From Mesorhizobium sp. Root157 (GTDB lineage Bacteria > Pseudomonadota > Alphaproteobacteria > Rhizobiales > Rhizobiaceae): DNA of 43,344 nucleotides. The notes under the pieces were generated by a model. That model was not told the origin of the DNA. It was given only the letters and a program-made list of their open reading frames with translations, and did not search any database. The stretch spans positions 60,001 to 103,344 of the forward strand of contig NZ_LMGJ01000036.1 of the NCBI RefSeq assembly GCF_001427385.1. The letters are read 5' to 3'. The stretch's first letter is position 1. Each line of letters starts with the position of its first letter. Both the position numbers and the translations under genes were made by a program. Shown here piece after piece: positions 1-8,811 of this stretch.

Positions 1-485
1 GCTCCGGCTTCGGCGCCCGGCGGCATCCGATTCTGGGATATGTGCGCATGCACACCGGCGTCGACTGGTCGGCTCCCGTCGGCACGCCGATCATCGCGGC
101 TGGCAACGGCGTCGTTGAAAAGGCCGGCTGGGCAGGCGGCTACGGCAAGCAAATCATGGTTCGCCACGCCAATGGCTACGAAACCTCGTACAATCACCAA
201 AGCGCCTTCGCCAAGGGAATGGCTCCCGGCGTGCGCGTGCGCCAAGGCCAGGTCATCGGCTATCTCGGCCAGACGGGCCTCGCAACCGGCCCGCATCTTC
301 ACTACGAACTGATAGTCAATGGCACCAAGGTGAACCCGATGCGCGTCCGCTTGCCGGTCGGCAAGGTGTTGAAGGGTGACGAACTCATCACCTTCAAGCG
401 CGAACGCGAGCGCATCGACGACCTGTTGAAGCAGGAAGAGAAAGATCAATTGAAGGTCGCCAGCGCCAGCAAGGCCGAAGGCTGA
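1..485 (+). CDS. M23 family metallopeptidase, C-terminal part (5' end outside window)
   Basis: The open frame already runs at base 3 and ends with TGA at 483-485, so only the last ~160 residues are present. It is the LytM/M23 zinc endopeptidase fold, which cuts peptide cross-links of peptidoglycan in the periplasm. Visible motifs are the first zinc-ligand motif HTGVD (just after YVRM) and the second, GPHLHYEL, holding the HxH pair; the glycine-rich strand SGFGARRHPI before it is typical. The tail after the domain is charged (ERERIDDLLKQEEKDQ). An ATG at 42 lies inside the domain and is not the true start. It converges on the MFS gene, with a palindromic repeat between them. Confidence in the family is high; whether it is an active hydrolase or a regulator cannot be told from this part. 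Confidence 0.9.
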   Translation, partial: SGFGARRHPILGYVRMHTGVDWSAPVGTPIIAAGNGVVEKAGWAGGYGKQIMVRHANGYETSYNHQSAFAKGMAPGVRVRQGQVIGYLGQTGLATGPHLHYELIVNGTKVNPMRVRLPVGKVLKGDELITFKRERERIDDLLKQEEKDQLKVASASKAEG

Positions 486-532
486 TCGACGCGACCTGGC
501 GATTCGCGTTCCCCTGCGAAAATTCATTCTTC

Positions 533-637
533 TAGAGTGCGTCGCGATCTTTCGGATTCGCCGGCGCGCTCTAAGTACCTGTTTCTATGCATGGCGTTAT
601 CCCGAAACCGGCGCCCATTTTCGGGCAACATGCATTA
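533..637. repeat. Rhizobial-type palindromic intergenic element (two nested inverted repeats)
   Basis: The first arm pair is TAGAGTGCG at 533-541 and CGCGCTCTA at 565-573, complementary except for one G-T pair. The second is ATGCATG at 587-593 and CATGCAT at 629-635, enclosing CCCGAAA at 601-607 and TTTCGGG at 619-625. The minus-strand MFS stop codon (635-637) overlaps the last arm. It sits between two converging genes and could form hairpins in both transcripts, but no clear T-tract follows. Recognition as a repeat family rests on memory of similar elements in Mesorhizobium. Confidence 0.6.
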
Positions 638-2197
638 AGGCTGGCGATCCTGCCACGGCCAGGCGCTGCCCGGCGTGCTGACCCAGGCGACAGCTGCCGA
701 AATCAGGCACAGTCCAGCCGTCACCCAAGCCACCACCGCAAAGGCAAAATTGCTCGCGGCAATCCGGGCCATGTCGAGGCCTTGCCCGATAGTGCCGGCC
801 ACCGGCTCGCCAAAACCCGGAAAATCCGCAATCGCCTGCGGCCCGAGCGCCCAGGCATAGGCCCAGGCCGCGATCGACCCCATCGCCGCCACCGCCATAA
901 GGCCGCCTATGCGCGAAACCGCGTTGTTGATTCCGGACGCAGCGCCCGTGTCGCTGTCTTCGACCGAGGTCATGACCGCCGTCGACAATGGCGACACCAC
1001 CAGCGCCATGCCCAGCCCCATGATGACCATGAACGGAAAGATGCCCAGCCAGAAATGGCGGATGCCCATACCGACCGTTACAGCTGAACCGGCAAACGCC
1101 AGCCCGACCAGAAGGCTTCCCGCAGCAATCGGAAAACGCGGCCCGATCCGATCGGACAGGTTTCCCACTGGCCCCGACAGAACGGCGATCGCAGCCGAGA
1201 GCGGTGCGAACGTAAAGCCGACCACCGCGGTGCTCAGCCCCCAGCCGGCAATCAGCAGCATGGGCAGGTAGAACAGGACGGCGGATAACGCAAAATAGAG
1301 GAAGAAGGTGACGATGTTGGCACCCGAGAAAGCGCGATTGGCAAACAGGTAAAGTTCGATCATCGGCTGGCGCTGGCGTCGTTCCCACCAGATGAATGCG
1401 ATGAGGACAAGAAACCCCGCCGCGACCGCAATCAGGCTTTGGCCGGCCGTCCCTGCCGGGCTTTCCCCGCTAACCGACGTCAGCCCGTAAGCCATCGCAC
1501 CGAAGGCCACAGTTGCCAGCGCTGCCCCGCCGAGATCCAGCGACCGCTTTTCCGTCGGCACGTCGTTCGGTACTTTCGTCAACAACAGGAAGATCGCCAA
1601 GCCGCCCAAAGGCAGGTTGATGGCGAAGATGGCGCGCCAGATGCCATCGCCGAATGCCGACAGAACCAAGCCGCCAAGGATCGGGCCGAGCGCCGTGGTC
1701 AACGCCGAGGCAGCCGCCCAGATGCCAATCGCCCTGCCCCGCTCCTTCTTCGGATAAGCCTTGGCGATGATGGCGAGGCTGCATGGCACCATGATGGCCG
1801 CGCCGATGCCCTGAACGGCCCGACACAAAATGAGCACAGACGGATTCGGCGCGACGGCGCAGGCAAGAGATGCTGCAATGAAGAGAGCGATACCCGCTGC
1901 AAAGACGAACCGCAGCCCGAACCGGTCCCCTGCTGTTCCGCCGGCAAGAATGAGAGCCGACAAGGCGAGCGCATAGGCATTCGAAATCCACTGCGCCTCG
2001 ACAAGGCTGGCGCCGAGATCGACGCGGATCGCCGGGATGGCGATGGCGAGAACGGAACCGTCAATGAACCCGAGCGCCGATGCCAGGATTGCTGAAATCA
2101 GTACGAACTTGCGCTGGCTCTGCGGGCAGAACGAGCGCTCTTGTCCCTGACCGTTCAGGGCGGCGGCTGTATCATTTGCCGAAGGCGCCGATTGCAT
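635..2197 (-). CDS. MFS transporter, DHA2 (14-TMS drug/H+ antiporter) family
   Basis: A 520-residue polytopic inner-membrane protein, the usual size for the 14-helix EmrB/QacA-like DHA2 family, which exports toxic compounds by proton antiport. Visible signatures are the D-containing first helix (GFIDGSVLAIAIPAI), motif A in GGTAGDRFGLRFVF after helix 2, motif B-like LCRAVQGIGAA, and antiporter motif C in TALGPILGGLV. The N-terminal ~30 residues are polar and cytoplasmic. No adjacent membrane-fusion protein or TetR regulator is present, so the substrate cannot be inferred. It follows the L,D-transpeptidase gene on the same strand by 72 bases; co-transcription is possible. The ATG at 2197 has only a weak ribosome-binding site. 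Confidence 0.9.
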   Translation of the reverse strand: MQSAPSANDTAAALNGQGQERSFCPQSQRKFVLISAILASALGFIDGSVLAIAIPAIRVDLGASLVEAQWISNAYALALSALILAGGTAGDRFGLRFVFAAGIALFIAASLACAVAPNPSVLILCRAVQGIGAAIMVPCSLAIIAKAYPKKERGRAIGIWAAASALTTALGPILGGLVLSAFGDGIWRAIFAINLPLGGLAIFLLLTKVPNDVPTEKRSLDLGGAALATVAFGAMAYGLTSVSGESPAGTAGQSLIAVAAGFLVLIAFIWWERRQRQPMIELYLFANRAFSGANIVTFFLYFALSAVLFYLPMLLIAGWGLSTAVVGFTFAPLSAAIAVLSGPVGNLSDRIGPRFPIAAGSLLVGLAFAGSAVTVGMGIRHFWLGIFPFMVIMGLGMALVVSPLSTAVMTSVEDSDTGAASGINNAVSRIGGLMAVAAMGSIAAWAYAWALGPQAIADFPGFGEPVAGTIGQGLDMARIAASNFAFAVVAWVTAGLCLISAAVAWVSTPGSAWPWQDRQP

Positions 2198-2269
2198 CCG
2201 CCACGATTAGACCTTCGGCAGTCACGCGGCAATGCGGCGGCTTCCGATTCGCGGCACGGATCGACCTGG

Positions 2270-3736
2270 TCAGTCGACGAACTCCACGGTGACTCCGGGC
2301 TTCACCAGCTTCGCCAGTTCCGTCGCATCCCAATTGGTCAGGCGGATGCAGCCATGACTTTCGGTCTTGCCGATCTTGGACGGTTCCGGCGTGCCGTGAA
2401 TGCCGTAGGTCGGCTTGTCGAGGGCGATCCAGATCGACCCGACCGGCCCGTTCGGACCAGGAGGAATGGTCAGGACCTTGTCGTTGTTGCCCTGCTTGAA
2501 ATTGAGATTGGGATTGTAGGTATAGTTTGGGTTGACCGCGATACGTGAGATCGCGTGGATACCCGACGGCGATGGCGTATCTGTGGAGCCGATTGTTGCC
2601 GGATAGGCCGCGACCAGTTTGCCGTCCGCTCCATAGGCGCGCACCTGCTTCTTGGCCTTGTCGGCAAGAATTCTTGCCACGGGCTTGTTGACCAGCTTGC
2701 CGAAATTGGCGACCTTGATGATGGTGCCCGGCCGGTTGAAATTGAGACCGGGGTTGATCGCCTTCAGATAATTCTCGTCCATGTGGAAACGTTCGGCGAT
2801 CGCCTCGGTCACGGAAGTGTAGGCCATGCGCTCCAGTTGCGCCTTCTGGCTGTAGTCTTCCGGAATGGAAGCGACGTAAGGGCCGGCGGCATCCTCGGGC
2901 GTGATGGTGTAGGATGCAAAGGCATCGCCGCCACTATTGGCAAGCGCTTCGGTGATGCCGACCGAATCCGTCGATTTCAGGTAATTACCGGTAATTTCGC
3001 GGTAAGCGGCGAGCGATTTGTCGACATTGGAACCGAAACGCCCGTCGATGACGCCAGGCGAGGCGCCGGCACGATCGAGCAGGACTTGTAGGGCGGCGAC
3101 CTCCTCGCGCGCTCCGATCGATAGGGACGAATCGACCTTGCCGGAGACATTGGGGGCCGAGGCATTGGGGACGGCAGATTCCGTGAGACCCTCTTCCGGT
3201 TGCGCCGGCTGGATGGAAGCTTCCTCCAGAGGCCTGCGTTCGACCGGCGGCTGGCTTGTCACGCGAGGTTGCTCGCGCTCCGTCGCACCCGGATAGCCGT
3301 CATTGCCCGGCGCATCGGGAAACACGCCCTGGTCATATGGATCGTAATTGTCGACCGGCGGGGCGATAACGCGCCCCTCCTCTTCCAGTTGCCGTTGCCG
3401 CAACCGGGCCATGTCTTCCGGATCATCGAGATAGTAGCGATCTTCCCCGGCCGGTTCCTGGCCGAATTGCCGTGCCTGCTGGCGTCGCAACGCCCGCCGG
3501 TCCAGGCGCGTTTGTGGCGGTTGTATAGCCACGACCTCGCCGGTATTGGCGTCGACGATGACGCGGTTTCCACGGCCGTCATAATACACTTCGTAGTCGC
3601 CGTTCTGGGCAACGACAATGGCGCCGGCCTCGGCTGGGCGGTCGTTGTGCTGATCGCTCACGTTCTGCGAAGCCGCCGCACAGGTCGAAAAAAGCGCCGC
3701 AGCAACCGCTGAAAGCGAAAAGATCATGCGCAACAT
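2270..3736 (-). CDS. L,D-transpeptidase (YkuD / ErfK-YbiS-YcfS-YnhG family)
   Basis: A 488-residue secreted enzyme that forms 3-3 cross-links, or attaches proteins, in peptidoglycan in the periplasm. A signal peptide (MLRMIFSLSAVAAALFSTC) is followed by a Tyr/Asp/Arg-rich region and a Pro/Glu-rich linker to about residue 190. A peptidoglycan-binding-like helical segment comes next, then a LysM-like stretch (AIAERFHMDENYLKAINPG). The C-terminal YkuD domain carries the catalytic signature with His447 in GIHGTPEPS and Cys463 in SHGCIRL. It is longer than minimal YkuD proteins because of the disordered N-terminal half. The 178-base gap to clpB carries a hairpin. Family confidence is high; the specific physiological role is not known. 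Confidence 0.93.
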   Translation of the reverse strand: MLRMIFSLSAVAAALFSTCAAASQNVSDQHNDRPAEAGAIVVAQNGDYEVYYDGRGNRVIVDANTGEVVAIQPPQTRLDRRALRRQQARQFGQEPAGEDRYYLDDPEDMARLRQRQLEEEGRVIAPPVDNYDPYDQGVFPDAPGNDGYPGATEREQPRVTSQPPVERRPLEEASIQPAQPEEGLTESAVPNASAPNVSGKVDSSLSIGAREEVAALQVLLDRAGASPGVIDGRFGSNVDKSLAAYREITGNYLKSTDSVGITEALANSGGDAFASYTITPEDAAGPYVASIPEDYSQKAQLERMAYTSVTEAIAERFHMDENYLKAINPGLNFNRPGTIIKVANFGKLVNKPVARILADKAKKQVRAYGADGKLVAAYPATIGSTDTPSPSGIHAISRIAVNPNYTYNPNLNFKQGNNDKVLTIPPGPNGPVGSIWIALDKPTYGIHGTPEPSKIGKTESHGCIRLTNWDATELAKLVKPGVTVEFVD

Positions 3737-3859
3737 CTGGATCAGAACCTAGCTCTCCGGTGCATTTCGTGCCGCTCACCTCGAGCGGTTAAAGAATAGA
3801 GGTGCAACCGCGCCCCAAACCATTCATTCAAAATAAGGTTCCAACATGAACCGGGCATG

Positions 3860-3887
3860 AAGATGGCCGCATTGCTGCGGCCATCTT
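3860..3887 (-). terminator. Hairpin downstream of clpB (putative terminator)
   Basis: A perfect 11-bp stem, AAGATGGCCGC at 3860-3870 and GCGGCCATCTT at 3877-3887, with a 6-base loop, lies 27 bases beyond the clpB stop. There is no clear U-tract on the minus strand, so it may be a weak intrinsic terminator or a 3'-end stabiliser. Confidence 0.5.
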
Positions 3888-3914
3888 GTGTTGCATCGTC
3901 TGATTTCGCGGAGC

Positions 3915-6524
3915 TTACGCGGCCTTCTCCTCATCCTCGACCACTGTCGGCTTGGAGCGGAAGTTCAACCTGTCGGAACCGGCAGTCACCTTGACGGTCG
4001 AGCCATCGAGGATTTCGCCCATCAAGATCTTCTCCGCCAACGGATCCTGCAATTCCTTCTGCATGATGCGCTTAAGCGGGCGGGCGCCATAGGCGGGGTC
4101 GTAACCCTTGCCGGCAAGCCACTCGATCGCATCTGCATCGAGTTGAAGCTCGATCTTGCGGTCGGCCAACAGCGATTCCAGCCGCTTGAGTTGGATTTCA
4201 ACGATATGGTCCATATCCTTGCGGTGCAGCCGATGGAAAAGCACGACTTCGTCTATGCGGTTGTAGAACTCCGGCTTGAATGACGCCTTGACGACGTCCA
4301 TCACCTCGTTGCGAACGGCATCGACGTCCTGTTCCTCGCCGAGATTAACAAGATACTCGGCACCAAGGTTCGAGGTCATGATGATCAGCGTATTGCGGAA
4401 ATCGACGGTGCGGCCCTGCCCGTCGGTCAGGCGGCCGTCGTCCAGAACCTGCAACAGCACGTTGAAGACATCCGGGTGCGCCTTCTCGATCTCGTCGAAC
4501 AGAACCACCTGATAAGGTCGCCGACGCACCGCTTCAGTCAGCGCGCCGCCTTCCTCGTAACCGACATAGCCGGGAGGAGCGCCGATGAGGCGGGACACGG
4601 AATGCTTTTCCATGAACTCCGACATATCGATGCGCACCATCGCGCTCTCGTCATCGAACAGGAAGTTCGCGAGCGCCTTGGTGAGTTCCGTCTTGCCGAC
4701 ACCAGTGGGGCCAAGAAACATGAACGAACCGATCGGCCGGTTCGGGTCCTGCAAGCCGGCACGGGCACGGCGAACCGCTTTCGATACGGCCTGCACTGCC
4801 TCGCCCTGTCCGACAACGCGCTTGCCGATCTCGTCTTCCATGCGCAGGAGCTTGCCGCGCTCGCCTTCAAGCATCTTGTCGACGGGAATGCCGGTCCAGC
4901 GCGACACGATGTGGGCAACGTGATCAGGCGTGACCACTTCCTCGACCATGCCGCCCTGACCGTCGCGGGCTTCAGCTTCCTTCAACCGCTTTTCCAGTTC
5001 CGGGATCTTGCCATAGGCCAATTCGCCGGCGCGCTGGAACTCGCCCTTGCGCTGGGCAGTGGCCAGTTCGTTGCGCGCCTCTTCCAGTTCCTTCTTGAGG
5101 TCGGCGGCAAGACCGAGCTTCTGCTTCTCAGCCTGCCACTTCGAGGTCAGTGCAGTCGATTCTTCCTCAAGGCCGGCGAGTTCCTTTTCGAGCCGCACAA
5201 GCCGATCCTTCGAGCCCTCATCCTTCTCGACCTTCAGCGCCTCGCGCTCGATCTTGAGCTGCATGATGCGGCGGTCGACTTCGTCCAGCGCTTCAGGCTT
5301 CGAATCGACCTGCATGCGAAGCCGCGAGGCGGCCTCATCGACAAGATCGATGGCCTTGTCGGGCAGGAACCGGTCGGCGATGTAACGGTTGGAAAGCGTT
5401 GCGGCCGATACCAGCGCCGAATCGGAGATACGCACCTTGTGGTGCTGCTCGTACTTTTCCTTCAGGCCGCGCAGGATCGACACCGTGTCCTCGACGGTCG
5501 GCTCATCGACGAACACCGGCTGGAACCGGCGGGCAAGGGCGGCATCCTTTTCGACGTGCTTGCGATATTCTTCCAGCGTGGTTGCGCCAACGCAGTGCAG
5601 TTCGCCGCGCGCCAAAGCGGGCTTGAGCAGGTTCGACGCATCCATAGCGCCGTCGGCCTTGCCGGCACCGACCAGCGTATGCATCTCGTCAATGAACAGG
5701 ATGATGCCGCCAGCCGCCGAAGTAACTTCCGACAGCACGGCCTTCAGCCGTTCCTCGAACTCGCCGCGATATTTGGCGCCCGCGATCAACGCGCCCATGT
5801 CGAGCGCCATCAACTGCTTGTCCTTGAGCGATTCCGGCACGTCGCCGTTGACGATGCGCAGCGCCAGGCCCTCGGCGATCGCTGTCTTGCCGACGCCGGG
5901 CTCGCCGATCAGCACGGGATTGTTCTTGGTGCGCCGCGACAGCACCTGGATGGTGCGGCGAATTTCGTCGTCGCGGCCGATAACCGGATCGAGCTTGCCC
6001 GCGCGAGCTTCGGCAGTAAGATCGCGGGCGTATTTCTTCAGCGCATCGTAGCCCTGCTCCGCACTCGCTGAATCGGCGGTGCGTCCCTTGCGCATATCGT
6101 TGATGACCTGATTGAGCGCCTGCGCCGTCACACCTGCCCTGGCAAGGATGTCAGCCGTCTTTGCCGACTTTTCCATGGCCAGCGCCTGCAAAAGCCGCTC
6201 GACGGTGACGAAGCTGTCGCCGGCCTTGGTCGCCAGTTCCTCGGCAGTCGAGAACACCTTGGCCAGCGGCTGCGCCAGATAGAGCTGGCCATTGCCGCCC
6301 TCCACCTTGGGCATCGCCTCAAGGGCTGCTTCGACGCCCAGCTTGGCGTCGCGCGCCCGCCCGCCTGCCCGCTCGATAAGCGAAGCAGCCAGGCCTTCAT
6401 CGTCATCGACCAGAACTTTCAGGATATGCTCGGGCGTGAATTGCTGATGGTTGCGCGACAACGCCATGGTCTGCGCAGACTGGATGAAGCCGCGCACGCG
6501 CTCGGAATACTTCTCAAGATTCAT
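3915..6524 (-). CDS. clpB: ATP-dependent disaggregase ClpB
   Basis: An 869-residue Hsp100 AAA+ unfoldase. Working with DnaK/DnaJ/GrpE in the cytoplasm, it pulls polypeptides out of heat-induced aggregates. It has the full family layout: an N-terminal double Clp-N domain (to ~150), the first AAA module with Walker A GEPGVGKT (near residue 205) and Walker [10 protein letters not shown], a long Glu/Lys-rich coiled-coil M-domain (about 400-530), the second AAA module with Walker [13 protein letters not shown] and Walker [12 protein letters not shown], and the C-terminal small domain. The M-domain separates it from ClpA/ClpC, and there is no ClpP-binding loop. The ATG at 6524 follows a strong AAGGAG site. 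A heat-shock-like promoter lies about 90 bases upstream. Confidence 0.98.
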   Translation of the reverse strand: MNLEKYSERVRGFIQSAQTMALSRNHQQFTPEHILKVLVDDDEGLAASLIERAGGRARDAKLGVEAALEAMPKVEGGNGQLYLAQPLAKVFSTAEELATKAGDSFVTVERLLQALAMEKSAKTADILARAGVTAQALNQVINDMRKGRTADSASAEQGYDALKKYARDLTAEARAGKLDPVIGRDDEIRRTIQVLSRRTKNNPVLIGEPGVGKTAIAEGLALRIVNGDVPESLKDKQLMALDMGALIAGAKYRGEFEERLKAVLSEVTSAAGGIILFIDEMHTLVGAGKADGAMDASNLLKPALARGELHCVGATTLEEYRKHVEKDAALARRFQPVFVDEPTVEDTVSILRGLKEKYEQHHKVRISDSALVSAATLSNRYIADRFLPDKAIDLVDEAASRLRMQVDSKPEALDEVDRRIMQLKIEREALKVEKDEGSKDRLVRLEKELAGLEEESTALTSKWQAEKQKLGLAADLKKELEEARNELATAQRKGEFQRAGELAYGKIPELEKRLKEAEARDGQGGMVEEVVTPDHVAHIVSRWTGIPVDKMLEGERGKLLRMEDEIGKRVVGQGEAVQAVSKAVRRARAGLQDPNRPIGSFMFLGPTGVGKTELTKALANFLFDDESAMVRIDMSEFMEKHSVSRLIGAPPGYVGYEEGGALTEAVRRRPYQVVLFDEIEKAHPDVFNVLLQVLDDGRLTDGQGRTVDFRNTLIIMTSNLGAEYLVNLGEEQDVDAVRNEVMDVVKASFKPEFYNRIDEVVLFHRLHRKDMDHIVEIQLKRLESLLADRKIELQLDADAIEWLAGKGYDPAYGARPLKRIMQKELQDPLAEKILMGEILDGSTVKVTAGSDRLNFRSKPTVVEDEEKAA

Positions 6525-6615
6525 ACCTGTCTCCTTCCATCACCGGCCCGCTTTGCGGCACCGGATCAGCTTGCGGTGACGAACCCGCCGAAGGGCCGGG
6601 TCCAGTTCTGGACTG

Positions 6616-6654
6616 ATATGGTACACGAACCCCGCCGCCTCAAGAAGCTTGAGG
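6616..6654 (-). promoter_or_regulatory. Candidate sigma-32 (RpoH) promoter of clpB with overlapping palindrome
   Basis: Read on the minus strand, CTTGAG (6644-6639) is followed after exactly 17 bases by CCATAT (6621-6616), resembling alphaproteobacterial RpoH promoters (CTTGAA and CCATNT-like boxes). The -35 box is half of a palindrome CCTCAAG-CTT-CTTGAGG (6654-6638). ClpB is a classic RpoH target, which supports the call; no transcription start was measured. Confidence 0.55.
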
Positions 6655-6710
6655 GCCAGCCATATCAAAATGTGGCCAGCCTCTAAGATAACACTGTAAA
6701 GCCCTCTCAA

Positions 6711-6740
6711 AGCAAAAACGGCGGGGATTTCTCCCCGCCG
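6711..6740 (-). terminator. Rho-independent terminator of the DUF4167 gene
   Basis: On the minus strand, a perfect 9-bp GC-rich stem (CGGCGGGGA and TCCCCGCCG, 6740-6719) with a 4-base loop is followed directly by TTTTTGCTTT. It lies 27 bases beyond the gene's stop codon and separates it from clpB. Confidence 0.88.
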
Positions 6741-6766
6741 GATGCATTGCATGAATGGTTTCGAAA

Positions 6767-7615
6767 TCAGGTTTCCGAAACCGCTGGCGCCGGTTCTCCG
6801 GCTCCAGTCTCAGTCTCCACTACATTGCCGTTCGCATCGTCGGCGCTCACGCGCGGGCGGCGCGGACGGCGTACGCGGCGTGGTGCAGCACTTTCCGCTG
6901 CGGCTTCGTTGAGTTCTGCCTTGGCGGCCAAAGCGGCAGGTCCAAGGTTCTCGACCGGCACCGACTCGACGGCAACCGGCTTGACTGGCTGGCTCTCTTC
7001 GCTCGGCGCCGCCGCTGACTGCGCCTCGCTTTGAGTGTTGTCCTGGTCATTGCGCGGGCGGAAATCGTTGCGCTGACCGTTCCGGCCATATTCGCTGTGA
7101 CGACGATGCCGGCCGTTATTTTCGCGGCTGTCGCGATTGCCGCGGTCTTCACCAGTGCTGTCGGAATTGAGCGCGACTTCAGCAGGCGTCCCTTCGATCT
7201 CAGGCTGGGGGCCGGAACCGTTGGCCAAATCCTGGGCCTCGCCGCCATTCGCGTTTCCTTCGAAATCGTCGCGATCTTCCTCGCCGTCGTCATCGAAGTC
7301 GTCACGGGACTGCTGGGTGTGCTGGATCGGCATCTGCGCCTGGGCGGCGGCAATGATGCGGTTATAATGTTCGGCGTGCTGGAGATAGTTCTCCGCCATC
7401 ACCCTGTCGCCGGAACTCATCGCATCACGGGCGAGCGTGGCGTATTTTTCGGCAATCTGCTGTGCGGAGCCACGAATTTTGACGTCCGGGCCATTGCTCT
7501 CGTAGTTGCGGTTGAGAGGATTGGGCCCCTTGCGATTGTTGTTGTTGTTATTGTTGTTGTTGCCGCCGCTATTGTTGCGACCGCGCATGCGTCTGTTCTG
7601 CTGTTGTGGCCTCAT
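6767..7615 (-). CDS. DUF4167 domain-containing protein, Arg/Asn-rich N-terminus
   Basis: A 282-residue protein of unknown function found in alphaproteobacteria. I place the start at the ATG at 7615 (MRPQQQNRRMRG), because family members begin this way and a GAAGAGAG site precedes it; an upstream in-frame ATG at 7651 has no good site. Residues ~1-35 are basic and carry a run of nine Asn. The conserved DUF4167 core follows (SAQQIAEKYATLARDAMSSGDRVMAENYLQHAEHY, about 45-85), a helical TPR-like segment. The rest is acidic, then Arg/Asn-rich, and low in complexity, ending with a basic RRVRRPRRPR patch. The composition suggests nucleic-acid binding and disorder, but that is inference. It lies downstream of prmC across a 313-base gap and ends at a strong terminator. 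Confidence 0.85.
   Translation of the reverse strand: MRPQQQNRRMRGRNNSGGNNNNNNNNNRKGPNPLNRNYESNGPDVKIRGSAQQIAEKYATLARDAMSSGDRVMAENYLQHAEHYNRIIAAAQAQMPIQHTQQSRDDFDDDGEEDRDDFEGNANGGEAQDLANGSGPQPEIEGTPAEVALNSDSTGEDRGNRDSRENNGRHRRHSEYGRNGQRNDFRPRNDQDNTQSEAQSAAAPSEESQPVKPVAVESVPVENLGPAALAAKAELNEAAAESAAPRRVRRPRRPRVSADDANGNVVETETGAGEPAPAVSET
7506..7600. repeat. Trinucleotide (TTG/AAC) microsatellite inside the DUF4167 gene
   Basis: On the plus strand the block around 7538-7561 is essentially repeated TTG with one TTA, encoding the nine-Asn run on the minus strand. It is prone to slippage in units of three, which would change the length of the Asn run without a frameshift. Confidence 0.8.
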
Positions 7616-7928
7616 CAGACTCTCTTCAGTTGGATATTTTGAAAAACCCATCGCGAAAGGCGGCGCTCATGCAGCCAGCCGTCTCGTCATCCCGCCGGTG
7701 TTCGCCCGCATCGATTGCGTTGGCGCCACGTGCCATCCTGTTCTGGTCACATAACACTTGCCGGATGATTCCCGCACGAAGCTCAAGCGTCATTTGCACA
7801 AGAGGGCAGCTATTTCCAAGGAAACCGAATCGCTAGGAGCACTGCCTGCTTCGTCTCATCCGGTTGCCGCGACCCTATATATATTCCCAACCCTTGCCAA
7901 GCTTTATTTCGTTGCGCCCATAAGCCTT
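7616..7928. other. 313-base intergenic stretch between prmC and the DUF4167 gene
   Basis: No convincing gene is seen. On the minus strand there is an AT-rich TATATATA block at about 7876-7885, preceded by TTGGCA, which could be a promoter (spacing not ideal). It would leave a leader of roughly 260 bases before the DUF4167 start. A 55-codon minus-strand reading frame (7793-7626) ends 10 bases before that start but has no ribosome-binding site. Confidence 0.5.
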
Positions 7929-8807
7929 TTACCGATGGGCAAACACCAGAACCCGATCATTTCCGGCCAGATCGGCCAGCGCATGAAGCACGGCAAAACC
8001 GGCCTGCTCGAATATGTGGATCACATCGAACCTCTGCGTGCTGCCCATTTCGACTGCAACGACGCCACCTTCTTCCAGATGGGCAGCACTCTGCGTCGCG
8101 ATGATACGATAAGCCTCAAGCCCATCGGCTCCGCCATCAAGGGCGCGAAGCGGATCAAAGGCACGAACTTCCTTTTGCAAGGTTCCGATTTCGTCGGACC
8201 TTATATAGGGAGGGTTCGAGGCGATTACATGATATCGTCCGGAAATACCTGCCAGCCAATCGGACTTGACGGCAGTGAACCGGTCCGACAGGCCGAGCGA
8301 GCGGGCGTTCGATGCAGCCGTCGCCAGCGCATCTTCGGAAATGTCGGTTCCAGTCGCCTCCGCTCGCGATTCGGCACTCAAAAGCGCCAGCGCAATGGCG
8401 CCGGTCCCCGTGCCAAGGTCGAGAATGCGGCACTTGCCCCCACGCGCCGCGACCATTCTCACAATAGGCAGCAAGGCATCGACCAGCGTTTCCGTGTCCG
8501 GTCGCGGCTCCAGCGTTTCGGACGAGAGCGCCAGATGCAGGCCATAGAATTCGCGAAACCCGAGGATACGGTGAACCGGCTCGCCTGCTGCCCGCCTCTC
8601 CAGCGCCGCCTCGATTGCCGCAACGGCGTCCGCCTCCACCACGCGGCTGGGATCGGCGATTGCGTCCGTCCGCCCGGTGCCGGAAATATGTTCGACCAGA
8701 AGCCGCGCATCCAGAGCAGGGTCGTCCACGCCGGCAACGACCAGGCGAGCGCGCGCAGCGCGGTGGATCGCCGCCAATGTCGCCGCAACGTTTACGGGCG
8801 GCAACAC
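7929..8807 (-). CDS. prmC: Peptide chain release factor N5-glutamine methyltransferase PrmC (HemK)
   Basis: A 292-residue class I SAM-dependent methyltransferase that methylates the Gln of the GGQ motif in RF1 and RF2, raising termination efficiency. The N-terminal helical substrate-binding domain (1-~95) is followed by the SAM domain with motif [13 protein letters not shown] (129-140) and the diagnostic catalytic NPPY at 198-201. It starts with GTG at 8807, four bases after the prfA stop codon, so it is translated from the same message as its substrate PrfA. Gene pair and motifs leave little doubt. Confidence 0.96.
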   Translation of the reverse strand: MLPPVNVAATLAAIHRAARARLVVAGVDDPALDARLLVEHISGTGRTDAIADPSRVVEADAVAAIEAALERRAAGEPVHRILGFREFYGLHLALSSETLEPRPDTETLVDALLPIVRMVAARGGKCRILDLGTGTGAIALALLSAESRAEATGTDISEDALATAASNARSLGLSDRFTAVKSDWLAGISGRYHVIASNPPYIRSDEIGTLQKEVRAFDPLRALDGGADGLEAYRIIATQSAAHLEEGGVVAVEMGSTQRFDVIHIFEQAGFAVLHALADLAGNDRVLVFAHR

Positions 8808-8811
8808 AGCC

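Noticed and set aside
4476..6071. 531-codon open frame antisense to clpB
   Set aside because: Same antisense shadow effect; no domain features.
7626..7793. 55-codon minus-strand ORF just before the DUF4167 start
   Set aside because: No Shine-Dalgarno site and no hydrophobic or domain pattern; kept only as part of the leader finding.
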